From Actinomycetes bacterium (GTDB taxonomy: Bacteria; Actinomycetota; CALGFH01), in the NCBI GenBank assembly GCA_030152105.1, contig JASLIH010000618.1, positions 1 through 6,545 on the forward strand: a DNA stretch of 6,545 bases, given 5' to 3'. Within the stretch, counting starts at the first letter, position 1. The number at the start of each line of letters is the position of its first letter. Of this stretch, positions 1 to 6,278 are shown in pieces. The notes under the pieces are model-generated. The model had not been told where the DNA came from. It saw only the letters and a list, made by a program, of their open reading frames with translations, and ran no database searches. Position numbers and translations under genes: made by a program.

Positions 1-99
1 CCAGCTGGCTGGCAGGGCGGCACCTGGATCAGCGAGTTCGACTACGCCGACGGGACGGTCGCCGACAACAAGAACTCCAGCGCCGGCTGCTGGCCGTGA
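1..99 (+). CDS. 3' end of an unrecognised gene (C-terminal 32 residues)
   Basis: The first reading frame is open from the window edge to a TGA at 97-99 and gives the C-terminal 32 residues of a protein whose start lies outside the window. The tail is rich in aromatic and small polar residues (WQGGTWISEFDY near its start, NKNSSAGCWP at its end), with a single Cys near the C-terminus. It looks like the end of a folded, possibly extracytoplasmic domain, but I do not recognise a family. Codons are G/C-ending as in the neighbours, which supports real coding. The TGA overlaps a possible GTG start at 96 of the next gene, and the better-supported ATG follows 20 bases after the stop, so the two are probably co-transcribed. 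Too little is present to infer a function. Confidence 0.55.
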   Translation, partial: PAGWQGGTWISEFDYADGTVADNKNSSAGCWP

Positions 100-108
100 G
101 GCGGCTGC

Positions 109-113
109 GGGAG
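109..113 (+). promoter_or_regulatory. Ribosome binding site deciding the ATG at 120
   Basis: GGGAG lies six bases before the ATG at 120. The alternative in-frame GTG at 96 has only pyrimidine- and GC-rich coding sequence in front of it and no purine-rich stretch, so 120 is preferred. Confidence 0.55.
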
Positions 114-119
114 ACCTCG

Positions 120-707
120 ATGCGGCCCAACGCCAAGCTGATCATCGCCTTCGCCGCTGGCGTGCTGGCCACCCTGCTCGTCTGGCTGCTGGTCAGCGTC
201 CTGCCCCACCGAGCCGGGCAGCCTACCCCGACCAGCACGACCATCCTGCTGGCCCCGACGACCAGCCCGGCCCAGGCGGCGGTCAGCACCACGACACTGT
301 CAACCACTCCCGTGCCGACCGGCCGGGGACCCAGCGCCTTCACCACCACCAGCGCTCCCGGGTTCATTCAGGTGATCGTGGAAGGCGCCCGCTGCGCCGG
401 CTTTGTCGGGGACGGCTGGCAGGTCCGCTACCGGGTGACCAACGCTGGCCCGACCGATACCGGCAGCATCGTCGGCCAGGTCGACGACAGCCCACCGGTG
501 ATACTCGAGCCTGCCCGCCAGCTTGCCCAGGGAGACAGCTTCGCCGAGGAGGCGTTACTGCCGGGCGGTGGCGACGCCATCGTCGTCACCTGGGTCGGCC
601 AGGTCGAGCGGGTGGCCAGCTTCCCCATCGAGGTGCCCAACTGCCCCACCGACCCCGCCGACGAGCGCGCGGCCGAGCAGGCCACCACCACCCTCGGAGC
701 CCCCTAG
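120..707 (+). CDS. Membrane-anchored extracytoplasmic protein with Thr/Pro-rich linker, function unknown
   Basis: This 195-residue protein has a short positively charged N-terminus (MRPNAK), one hydrophobic helix at about residues 7-28, then a Thr/Ser/Pro/Ala-rich low-complexity linker at about 33-80. A compact domain follows at about 81-176, and the tail is acidic and Ala/Thr-rich. The layout predicts an N-in signal anchor with the rest outside the membrane. The globular domain alternates hydrophobic and polar residues (FIQVIVEGA, WQVRYRVTNAG, AIVVTWVGQV) and resembles a small beta-sandwich. Its two cysteines, Cys92 and Cys175, lie near the two ends and could form a disulfide. A longer version from GTG 96 would add eight residues. 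It lies 65 bases before the copper oxidase gene, so the two may be one transcript. I do not recognise a named family, and the surface role is inferred from the architecture only. Confidence 0.8.
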   Translation: MRPNAKLIIAFAAGVLATLLVWLLVSVLPHRAGQPTPTSTTILLAPTTSPAQAAVSTTTLSTTPVPTGRGPSAFTTTSAPGFIQVIVEGARCAGFVGDGWQVRYRVTNAGPTDTGSIVGQVDDSPPVILEPARQLAQGDSFAEEALLPGGGDAIVVTWVGQVERVASFPIEVPNCPTDPADERAAEQATTTLGAP

Positions 708-759
708 ACGATCGCCTCCCAACCGAACCGAGAGCAGTCCCTCAGCAGGACAGCGTTGG

Positions 760-765
760 AAGGAG
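760..765 (+). promoter_or_regulatory. Strong ribosome binding site for the GTG start at 773
   Basis: AAGGAG lies seven bases before the GTG at 773. The same frame read upstream from 772 back to 704 contains no ATG, GTG or TTG, so this site fixes the start and rules out a nearby longer N-terminus that could carry a signal peptide. Confidence 0.75.
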
Positions 766-772
766 TGGTCCG

Positions 773-3205
773 GTGCCCAACCAATTCATCGGCGTGCCCG
801 ACTGGTTCTCCTGGGAAAATGAGGGCGGTGGGGTCGCCGCGGCAAGTCTGGCCGGCGATGGCGTCCAGGACCTCGTGGTCCTCATGGTCGACAGTCCCGA
901 GGGGAAGAATCAGGGCCTGTTCCGGGTCGGGCGGGCCTTGGATGGCGCCGGGGCCATTACCGCCGGTTGGACGCCCTGGATGGCGGTCCCGGAGTGGTTC
1001 TCCCATCAGAACCAGGGGGCCGGCCTGGCGCTCGCCGACCTGGGGAACAACGGCGGCCAGGACCTGGTGGTGGCGATGGTGGACGCCCCGGCGGGCAAGA
1101 ACCAGGGGCTGTACCGGGTCGGCCGCGGCCTGGACCGCGACGGCAATCTCACCAGCGGCTGGACACCGTGGATCCCGGTCCCGGACTGGTTCTCCCACGA
1201 GAACCAGGGTGTCGCTGTGGCGGTGGCGCCGCCCGACAGTCAGGGCCAGCACGACCTGATCGTCCTCATGGTCGACAACCCCGCCCAGAAGAACGCCGGC
1301 CTGTACCGGATCGGCCATGGCCTGGCCGCCGACGGCACCGTCACCAGTTGGACGCCATGGATCGGCGTGCCTGACTGGTTCTCCTTGGACAACCAGGGCT
1401 GCGGGGTCGCCGTGACCGCCTCCGGCGACGGTTCCGGCCGCGACCTGGTCGTCATGCAGGTCGACAACGCCGTCGGGCAGAACCAGGCCTTCTACCGGAC
1501 CGGGAAGAACCTCGGTGCCGACGGCATCCCGGCGGGCGGCTGGGGACGGTGGATGGGGGTGCCGAACTGGTTCTCCCACGAGAACCAGGGCGGTGGCCTC
1601 GCCGCCACCCAGCTCGGCGGCGCCCGCAAGCTGATCGCGTTCATGATCGACAACCCTGCCCAGAAGAACGCCGGCCTATATGAGCTGCTGGAGCTCGATC
1701 CCGACCCCGCCCGCGACGGCGCCTGGGAGCTGCTGGCGTTCCACTCCGGGGTCCTGGCTGTGCACGCTGCCTTGCTACCCGACGGCAAGGTGCTCTTCTT
1801 CGCCGGGTCGGGGAACAGCGGGGTCCGGTTCAACAGCCCGTTGTTCGGCGACGAAGACCAGGGCATCTTCACCAGCGTGGTCTGGGATCCGCCCGGCAAC
1901 GACTTCGCCCACCCGGCGACGTTGCGGACCGCCGACGGGCGTCCGTTCGACTTCTTCTGCGGCGGCGACGGGTTCCTGCCCGACGGCCGACTGCTGTCGG
2001 CCGGGGGCACCCTGGACTACGGCCCGTTCAAGGGCCGCAGGGACGTCGCCGTCTTCGACTTCACCACCCAGCAGTGGTCATTCGCGGCCCCGATGCAGCA
2101 TGGACGCTGGTATCCGACCCTGATCCCGCTCGGCGACGCGAGAATGCTCGCCACCACCGGCCTGAACGAGGCCGGCACCGGCCTCAACAACGCGCTGGAG
2201 ACCTACTCGGCCGCCACCAACACCTGGCAGGCCCAGCAGTTCGCGGCCGGCTTCCCCGGCCTGCCGCTGTATGCCCATCTGTTCCTCCTGGCCGACGGAC
2301 GGGTGTTCTTCTCGGGCGGGCGGATGGATGACCCCTTGGATGTCCAGCCCTGCATCTTCGACCTGACCCAAAATCCCGTTCCGACCAAACCGGTCCCCGA
2401 CCTGCTGGCCCCGGACACCCGCAATCAGTCGGCCAGCGTGCTGCTGCCGCCCGCCCAGACCCAGCAGGTGCTCATCTGCGGCGGCGGCCCGGTCGGCAAG
2501 GTCGACCAGACCGACGCCACCGACGCGGTCAGCATCGTCGATCTCACCCTGGCCGACCCTCACTATGTTCCCGCCGCCCCGATGGCCCTGCCGCGCCTGC
2601 ACCTCAACGCCGTGATCCTGCCCGACCACACCGTGTTCGTCGGCGGCGGCTCGCTCAAGCAGGAGGACCAGCCGCTGGCCCGGCTCGAAGCCGAGATCTA
2701 CGACCCCGCCACCAACACCTGGAGCCTGATGGCGGCCGCGACCGTGCCGCGCTTGTACCACTCCACCGCCCTGCTCTTGACGGACGGCCGCGTCGTCGCC
2801 GCCGGCGGCAACCCCGAGGGTGGCGCCCAGGTGGCCTGGGAACCCCCGGCCCCCCAAGAGGAGATGCGCCTCGAGGTCTTCAGCCCCCCATACCTGTTCA
2901 GAGGACCACGTCCCCAGATCGAGGATGCGCCCGGGACCGCCACCTACGGCCAGACCATCACCATCGCCACTCCCCAGGCCGGCACCATTCGGTGGGTGTC
3001 GCTGGTCAAGAACGGCGTCACCACCCACTCCTTCGACAGCGGCCAGCGGCTGGTCGACCTCACCATCACCGCCCAGGCCAACAGCACCCTCCAGGCCACC
3101 GTGCCCGCCAACCCCAACCTCACCCCACCCGGCTGGTACATGCTGTTCCTCGTCGACCAGCAGGCCATCCCCTCCATGGCCAGCTGGATCCAGATCACCC
3201 CGTAA
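773..3205 (+). CDS. Galactose oxidase/glyoxal oxidase-like copper radical oxidase (AA5-type) with N-terminal FG-GAP/VCBS-like repeats
   Basis: This 810-residue protein has two parts. Residues 8-303 are tandem 64-residue FG-GAP/VCBS-like repeats. Residues about 320-705 form a kelch-type propeller with repeated DGR-x-hydrophobic-GG turns (near 337, 404, 508, 618 and 671). Residues about 706-808 form the galactose oxidase C-terminal early-set domain (DUF1929), opening with SPPYLFRGPRP. By alignment from memory with galactose oxidase and glyoxal oxidase, the copper and radical residues are Cys396 (FFCGGDG) and Tyr447 (HGRWYP) for the thioether cross-link, Tyr662-His663 (LYHST) and His752 (TTHSFDSGQR). 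Spacings match the family, so an active enzyme oxidising an alcohol or aldehyde and releasing H2O2 is likely. RWYP and SPPYLFRGPRP point more to the glyoxal oxidase/GlxA branch than to true galactose oxidase. The N-terminus (MPNQFIGVPDWFS) has no Sec, Tat or membrane segment, unlike typical secreted members. The substrate cannot be read from the sequence. Confidence 0.93.
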   Translation: MPNQFIGVPDWFSWENEGGGVAAASLAGDGVQDLVVLMVDSPEGKNQGLFRVGRALDGAGAITAGWTPWMAVPEWFSHQNQGAGLALADLGNNGGQDLVVAMVDAPAGKNQGLYRVGRGLDRDGNLTSGWTPWIPVPDWFSHENQGVAVAVAPPDSQGQHDLIVLMVDNPAQKNAGLYRIGHGLAADGTVTSWTPWIGVPDWFSLDNQGCGVAVTASGDGSGRDLVVMQVDNAVGQNQAFYRTGKNLGADGIPAGGWGRWMGVPNWFSHENQGGGLAATQLGGARKLIAFMIDNPAQKNAGLYELLELDPDPARDGAWELLAFHSGVLAVHAALLPDGKVLFFAGSGNSGVRFNSPLFGDEDQGIFTSVVWDPPGNDFAHPATLRTADGRPFDFFCGGDGFLPDGRLLSAGGTLDYGPFKGRRDVAVFDFTTQQWSFAAPMQHGRWYPTLIPLGDARMLATTGLNEAGTGLNNALETYSAATNTWQAQQFAAGFPGLPLYAHLFLLADGRVFFSGGRMDDPLDVQPCIFDLTQNPVPTKPVPDLLAPDTRNQSASVLLPPAQTQQVLICGGGPVGKVDQTDATDAVSIVDLTLADPHYVPAAPMALPRLHLNAVILPDHTVFVGGGSLKQEDQPLARLEAEIYDPATNTWSLMAAATVPRLYHSTALLLTDGRVVAAGGNPEGGAQVAWEPPAPQEEMRLEVFSPPYLFRGPRPQIEDAPGTATYGQTITIATPQAGTIRWVSLVKNGVTTHSFDSGQRLVDLTITAQANSTLQATVPANPNLTPPGWYMLFLVDQQAIPSMASWIQITP
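794..1681 (+). repeat. Four complete and one partial tandem repeat of about 64 codons encoding FG-GAP/VCBS-like units
   Basis: Units begin at the Val-Pro of VPxWFS at protein residues 8, 72, 136, 199 and 263, giving periods of 64, 64, 63 and 64. The consensus elements in order are VPDWFSxENQG, a hydrophobic G-x-A-x-A-x-L stretch, DLVVxMVDxP, KNxGLYRxGxxL and GWTPW. The fifth unit stops after KNAGLY and lacks the last half, where the oxidase domain begins. The DLVV strands after a G/D-rich turn resemble integrin-type FG-GAP/VCBS propeller blades. The many Trp and Phe residues suggest a ligand-binding face, possibly for carbohydrate, but that is an inference. Nucleotide similarity between copies is also high around the WFSHENQG segment. 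Confidence 0.85.
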
Positions 3206-3274
3206 CCAGAGGTTGCGTGGTCGCCGGTACCGGCCGCCAGCGAAGCGAGCACGTGTTCGAAGCTGATTTCCTTC

Positions 3275-3303
3275 TTGTCGGTTCCGGGTGTTGATGCTAG
3301 GAC
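3275..3303 (+). promoter_or_regulatory. Weak promoter-like sequence before the membrane protein gene
   Basis: TTGTCG (3275-3280) and TAGGAC (3298-3303) are separated by 17 bases and resemble an actinobacterial housekeeping -35/-10 pair. The -35 matches TTGACA at four of six positions, while the -10 lacks the usual final T. It sits in the 148-base gap after the oxidase gene and would give a leader of about 40-45 bases before the ATG at 3354. It is a guess from pattern matching. Confidence 0.25.
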
Positions 3304-3341
3304 GCTCAGGTAGGCATGTTCCCCGCGGGTCTGGTGATGGC

Positions 3342-3347
3342 AGGAGG
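3342..3347 (+). promoter_or_regulatory. Ribosome binding site deciding the ATG at 3354
   Basis: AGGAGG lies six bases before the ATG at 3354. The open frame extends upstream to a GTG at 3288, but the 22 residues this would add are Arg/Gly-rich, unlike the family, and have no comparable site, so 3354 is chosen. Confidence 0.75.
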
Positions 3348-3353
3348 CCGGAG

Positions 3354-4160
3354 ATGACCGAGGCGATCGGACAGCCGAGTGGGGCGGCGTTGCCTCGCCC
3401 GATGGGTGTCGGGGAGATCCTGAGCACCGCCTGGCAGCTGTACCGGCGCCACTGGCGGACCCTGTTGGCCATCGCCGCGGTTGTGGTGGTGCCGTTCACG
3501 CTGCTGCAGTATCTGATCGGCGACCAGGTCCGGACCAGGGGGGAGGAGACCGCCAACGGGGTGGTGGTGTCGACCTCCTCGTGGGCGGTGGGGACTGCTG
3601 GGCTGGTGGCGGCGCTGGCTGGGGTGGTGATGTTCCTGGTCTTGACCGGGGCGATCACCCGGGCGGTGGCGGCCGAGGTGGCTGGGGAGGATCCCAGCGT
3701 GGAGCAGAGCTACCGGTTCGGCTTTCATCGGTTCTGGTCGGTGCTGCTGGTGAGTGTGCTTGTCGGGCTGGCCACGGTGGCCGGGTTGATCTTGTTGGTG
3801 ATCCCGGGCATCTACATCGGTATCCGGTTGGCGGTGAGTATTGAGGCGTTGGTGGTCGAGGGCCGCAAGGGGACCCAGGCGATGGCGCGGTCCTGGGAAC
3901 TGGTCGGCGGGCACTGGTGGCACGCCTTTGGCACGCTGGTGGTCGCCGGGCTGCTCACCGGGCTGGTGAATGCGCTGATCACGGCCCCGTTCGGCGGTAC
4001 CGGCTGGTTCCTCCAGGCGGTCGTGGCCGCGGTGGCGACGGTGGTCACCCTGCCGTACGGGGTGCTGGTCGGGGTGCTGCTGTACCTGGATCTGCGGGCC
4101 CGCAAAGAGCGCTTGACCATGGAGGCCCTGCGAGCCGACCTGCAGGCATCAGCCACCTGA
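3354..4160 (+). CDS. Multi-pass membrane protein, GPDPase_memb/YciC-like family
   Basis: This is a 268-residue integral membrane protein. A cytoplasmic-looking N-terminus carries the segment MGVGEILSTAWQLYRRHWRTLL, the usual lead-in of this family: a short helix ending in basic and aromatic residues before the first membrane span. Hydrophobic segments lie at about residues 37-56, 80-108, 128-148, 150-165, 190-212 and 217-245, giving roughly six spans. The stretch from IPGIYIGIRL (150-159) through EALVVEG to SWELVGGHWW (180-189) is the family hallmark. The C-terminus YLDLRARKERL is also typical. Related domains occur as membrane parts of glycerophosphodiester phosphodiesterases and as stand-alone proteins of unknown role, and no catalytic domain is present here. 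Codon use differs from the oxidase gene, with more GGG, GTG and TTG. It starts 148 bases after the oxidase, so co-transcription is uncertain. Confidence 0.85.
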   Translation: MTEAIGQPSGAALPRPMGVGEILSTAWQLYRRHWRTLLAIAAVVVVPFTLLQYLIGDQVRTRGEETANGVVVSTSSWAVGTAGLVAALAGVVMFLVLTGAITRAVAAEVAGEDPSVEQSYRFGFHRFWSVLLVSVLVGLATVAGLILLVIPGIYIGIRLAVSIEALVVEGRKGTQAMARSWELVGGHWWHAFGTLVVAGLLTGLVNALITAPFGGTGWFLQAVVAAVATVVTLPYGVLVGVLLYLDLRARKERLTMEALRADLQASAT

Positions 4161-4202
4161 CGCGATCGCGGCCACCGGCCCCTCCCGACGACGGCGGTCT
4201 TG

Positions 4203-4217
4203 GCGCCACCCTGGCGC
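4203..4217 (+). terminator. Possible terminator hairpin after the membrane protein gene
   Basis: GCGCCA (4203-4208) and TGGCGC (4212-4217) form a perfect 6-bp stem with a CCC loop, extendable by two G-T wobble pairs, 42 bases after the stop of the preceding gene. There is no T-run, so this could be an actinobacterial-type hairpin terminator or a chance GC-rich fold. Confidence 0.28.
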
Positions 4218-4320
4218 TGGTTAGCGGCGCGGTCGCCAAAGCGCGGACGGCGGGCTGGCCAGCACCCGACAGCAGCCAGCGCACGCCCAAGGGCGAGCGG
4301 CGGCCAATGGTCGGCAATGT

Positions 4321-4383
4321 CAAGGTTTGGGATGCGCCCATCCTTGGCAAGGGTTTGGGGTCGCTTCTCGGCTGGCAAGGAGG
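4321..4383 (+). repeat. Three CAAGG-based direct repeats in the leader of the lactate permease gene
   Basis: CAAGG occurs at 4321, 4348 and 4376, spaced 27 and 28 bases apart. The copies continue as CAAGGTTTGGG, CAAGGGTTTGGGG and CAAGGAGGTTGG. The middle copy is also the right half of an 11-base inverted repeat, CCTTG-G-CAAGG (4342-4352). The third copy contains the ribosome binding site. They might be operator half-sites for a permease regulator. Otherwise the 232-base gap (4161-4392) shows only the hairpin at 4203-4217 and no convincing promoter. Confidence 0.35.
4377..4383 (+). promoter_or_regulatory. Strong ribosome binding site deciding the ATG at 4393
   Basis: AAGGAGG lies nine bases before the ATG at 4393. 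The frame is open up to a TTG at 4327, but a start there has no such site and would add 22 residues not seen in the LldP family. Confidence 0.75.
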
Positions 4384-4392
4384 TTGGCCGAC

Positions 4393-6129
4393 ATGCAGGT
4401 GGTCGCCGCGAGCTTCATCCAGCACTACACCCCTGTTGCCGACAATGTCATCTTGTCCGCGTTGGTGGCTGCGCTGCCGATCATCGTGCTGCTGGGGCTG
4501 CTCGGGCTGCTGCGGGTCAAGGCGCACATCGCGGCCCTGGCCGGGCTGGCCGCCTCGCTGCTGGTCGCGATCGTGGTGTTCGGGATGCCGGTCAAGACGG
4601 CGGCCGCGGCCGCCACCAACGGGGCCGCCTTCGGGTTGTTCCCGATCGGCTGGATCGTGCTCTGCGCGATCTTCGTCTACGACATCACCGTCAAGACCGG
4701 CAAGTTCGAGGAGGTCCGGCGGACCATCGCCGGGCTGGCCGTCGACCGCCGCATCCAGCTGCTGCTGATCGCGTTCAGCTTCGGGGCGTTCATCGAGGGA
4801 GCGGCCGGCTTCGGCACACCGATCGCCATCTGCGCGGCCATGCTCATCGGGCTGGGGTTCCGGCCCCTGCCGGCGGCCGGACTGTCGCTGATCGGCAACA
4901 CCGCGCCGGTCGCCTTCGGCGCCATCGGCACCCCGATCATCACCCTGGCCAGCGTCACCGGTCTGCCGCTCCAGGACCTGTCGGCGATGGTCGGCCGCCA
5001 GCTGCCGTTCTTCTCCGTGATCGTGCCGTTCTGGCTGGTGGCGGCCATGGCCGGCCCCCGGCGGACCCGCGAGGTGTGGCCGGCCTGCCTGACCGCCGGG
5101 CTGTCGTTCGCGATCGTGCAGTTCCTGGTGTCGAACCTGCACGGGCCCTGGCTGGTCGACATCGTCGCCTCGATCGCCTCGATCCTGTCCATGGTGGTGC
5201 TGCTGCGCTTCTGGCAACCCAAGGAGATCTGGCGCTTCGACGACGACCCGCCAGTCGAGGAGGAGCTGACGGCCAGGCGCCGCCCGGGCCCGGCCACCGG
5301 CCAGCTGAGCCCCGGCCCGGGGGCGGCCGCCCGCACCGAGCTGTCCGCCTCCAGCGACCGGCGGGAGGCGTTCATGGCCTGGCTGCCCTGGATCCTGCTG
5401 GCCGTGCTCGTGTTCCTCTGGGGCACCCCTCAGGTCAAGTCGTTCCTGAACGACCTGTCCACCACCCTCCACATCGGGACCAAGATCAACTGGCCCTGGC
5501 TGCACCTGGAGGTCGTGCGGACCCCGCCGGTGGTGGCCAAGGACACCGCCGAGAAGGCCGTCTACGATTTCTTCCCGTTGTCAGCCACCGGTACGGCACT
5601 GCTTCTCACGGGCATCCTGTCCGGTCTGGCCCTGCGCCTGCGCCCGGGCGAGATCGGCCGGGTGTTCCTCGGGACCCTGCACCGCGTGCGCTTCTCGCTG
5701 CTGACCATCGCCGCCATGCTGGCCATCGGCTACGTCACCCGGTACGGGGGCCTGGACGCGAGCATGGGCCTGGCCTTCGCCAAGACCGGCAAGCTGTTCG
5801 CCTTCTTCTCGCCGCTGCTCGGCTGGCTGGGGGTCGCCCTGACCGGTAGCGACACCTCATCCAACGCCCTGTTCGGCAGCCTCCAGAAGATCACCGCCAC
5901 CCAGGTCGGCATCTCACCGGTGCTGGCCGCCGCCTCCAACAGCTCGGGCGGGGTGATGGGCAAGATGATCGACGCCCAGAGCATCGTGGTGGGCGGCGTG
6001 GCCACCGGCCAGGAAGGCCACGAGGGCAACATCCTGCGCTACGTGTTCTTCCACTCGATCGCCCTGGCCTGTCTCGTCGGCCTCCTGGTCCTCGCCCAGG
6101 CCTACGTCTTCCCGGGCGTGGTGCCATGA
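4393..6129 (+). CDS. lldP: L-lactate/glycolate permease, LldP/LctP family (TC 2.A.14)
   Basis: This 578-residue polytopic inner-membrane protein is collinear with E. coli LldP (about 550 residues), a proton-coupled importer of L-lactate, D-lactate and glycolate. The N-terminus matches the family from [20 protein letters not shown] onward. Hallmark segments follow in order: [12 protein letters not shown] (95-106), [19 protein letters not shown] (128-146), [14 protein letters not shown] (169-182), [17 protein letters not shown] (201-217), [16 protein letters not shown] (483-498) and the [17 protein letters not shown] stretch (515-531), ending in [10 protein letters not shown] hydrophilic, charged Pro/Gly/Ala-rich loop at about 283-326 is where E. 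coli LldP also has a variable loop. Lactate and glycolate importers cannot be separated by eye, so glcA is an alternative name. No lactate dehydrogenase gene is visible in the window. The gene follows a 232-base gap and is probably its own transcription unit. Confidence 0.95.
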   Translation: MQVVAASFIQHYTPVADNVILSALVAALPIIVLLGLLGLLRVKAHIAALAGLAASLLVAIVVFGMPVKTAAAAATNGAAFGLFPIGWIVLCAIFVYDITVKTGKFEEVRRTIAGLAVDRRIQLLLIAFSFGAFIEGAAGFGTPIAICAAMLIGLGFRPLPAAGLSLIGNTAPVAFGAIGTPIITLASVTGLPLQDLSAMVGRQLPFFSVIVPFWLVAAMAGPRRTREVWPACLTAGLSFAIVQFLVSNLHGPWLVDIVASIASILSMVVLLRFWQPKEIWRFDDDPPVEEELTARRRPGPATGQLSPGPGAAARTELSASSDRREAFMAWLPWILLAVLVFLWGTPQVKSFLNDLSTTLHIGTKINWPWLHLEVVRTPPVVAKDTAEKAVYDFFPLSATGTALLLTGILSGLALRLRPGEIGRVFLGTLHRVRFSLLTIAAMLAIGYVTRYGGLDASMGLAFAKTGKLFAFFSPLLGWLGVALTGSDTSSNALFGSLQKITATQVGISPVLAAASNSSGGVMGKMIDAQSIVVGGVATGQEGHEGNILRYVFFHSIALACLVGLLVLAQAYVFPGVVP

Positions 6130-6131
6130 CC

Positions 6132-6151
6132 GGCTGAGGAGCGGCTCAGCC
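6132..6151 (+). terminator. Hairpin directly after the lactate permease stop codon
   Basis: GGCTGAG (6132-6138) and CTCAGCC (6145-6151) form a perfect 7-bp stem with a 6-base loop, starting two bases after the TGA of the permease gene. No T-run follows. Position and stability suggest a transcription terminator or 3'-end-protecting stem. Confidence 0.5.
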
Positions 6152-6231
6152 CGGGTCCGGTCGTGCCGGCCGCCACCGCGGCAACGTCGAGGCGGACGAC
6201 GTCGGTGACCGAGAAGGCAAGCGCAGCGCCG

Positions 6232-6252
6232 ACGGGCTCGGCCCGAGCCCGT
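6232..6252 (-). terminator. Perfect 9-bp hairpin downstream of the minus-strand gene
   Basis: ACGGGCTCG (6232-6240) pairs exactly with CGAGCCCGT (6244-6252) around a 3-base loop. It lies 26 bases beyond the stop of the minus-strand gene and about 100 bases beyond the permease stop, in the convergent gap. It could end transcription from either side, since a hairpin of this kind is symmetric and neither side has a T-run. The remainder of 6130-6278 shows nothing else convincing. Confidence 0.5.
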
Positions 6253-6278
6253 GTACGCGATCTACGATCTATAGGGCG

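Noticed and set aside
704..1579. 291-codon open frame on the minus strand opposite the repeats
   Set aside because: Rich in Gly, Val, Asp, His and Arg with repeats that mirror the plus-strand repeats; it is an antisense shadow of the oxidase gene and has no ribosome binding site I can see.
794..1681. Tandem repeats considered as a CRISPR or mobile-element array
   Set aside because: They are in frame, about 190 bases long and translate into a regular protein repeat with no unique spacers.
3223..3234. 12-base palindrome GCCGGTACCGGC in the gap after the oxidase gene
   Set aside because: No loop for a hairpin, no second copy and no known operator match; short GC palindromes are expected by chance in this composition.
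2078..3658. 526-codon open frame on the minus strand
   Set aside because: Low-complexity Gly/Val/Asp/Gln-rich product spanning the end of the oxidase, an intergenic gap and the start of the next gene; typical of antisense frames in high-G+C DNA.
4161..4170. 10-base palindrome CGCGATCGCG right after the membrane protein stop codon
   Set aside because: No loop for a terminator, and it is common by chance in GC-rich DNA.
4045..5505. 486-codon open frame on the minus strand opposite the permease
   Set aside because: Asp/Arg/Gln/Gly/Pro-rich composition without any fold-like pattern, covering a clearly recognised LldP gene on the other strand.
4200..5849. 549-codon open frame on the plus strand overlapping the permease
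   Set aside because: Arg/Pro/Gly/Ala-rich out-of-frame product; the overlapping frame has all LldP family motifs and a good ribosome binding site.
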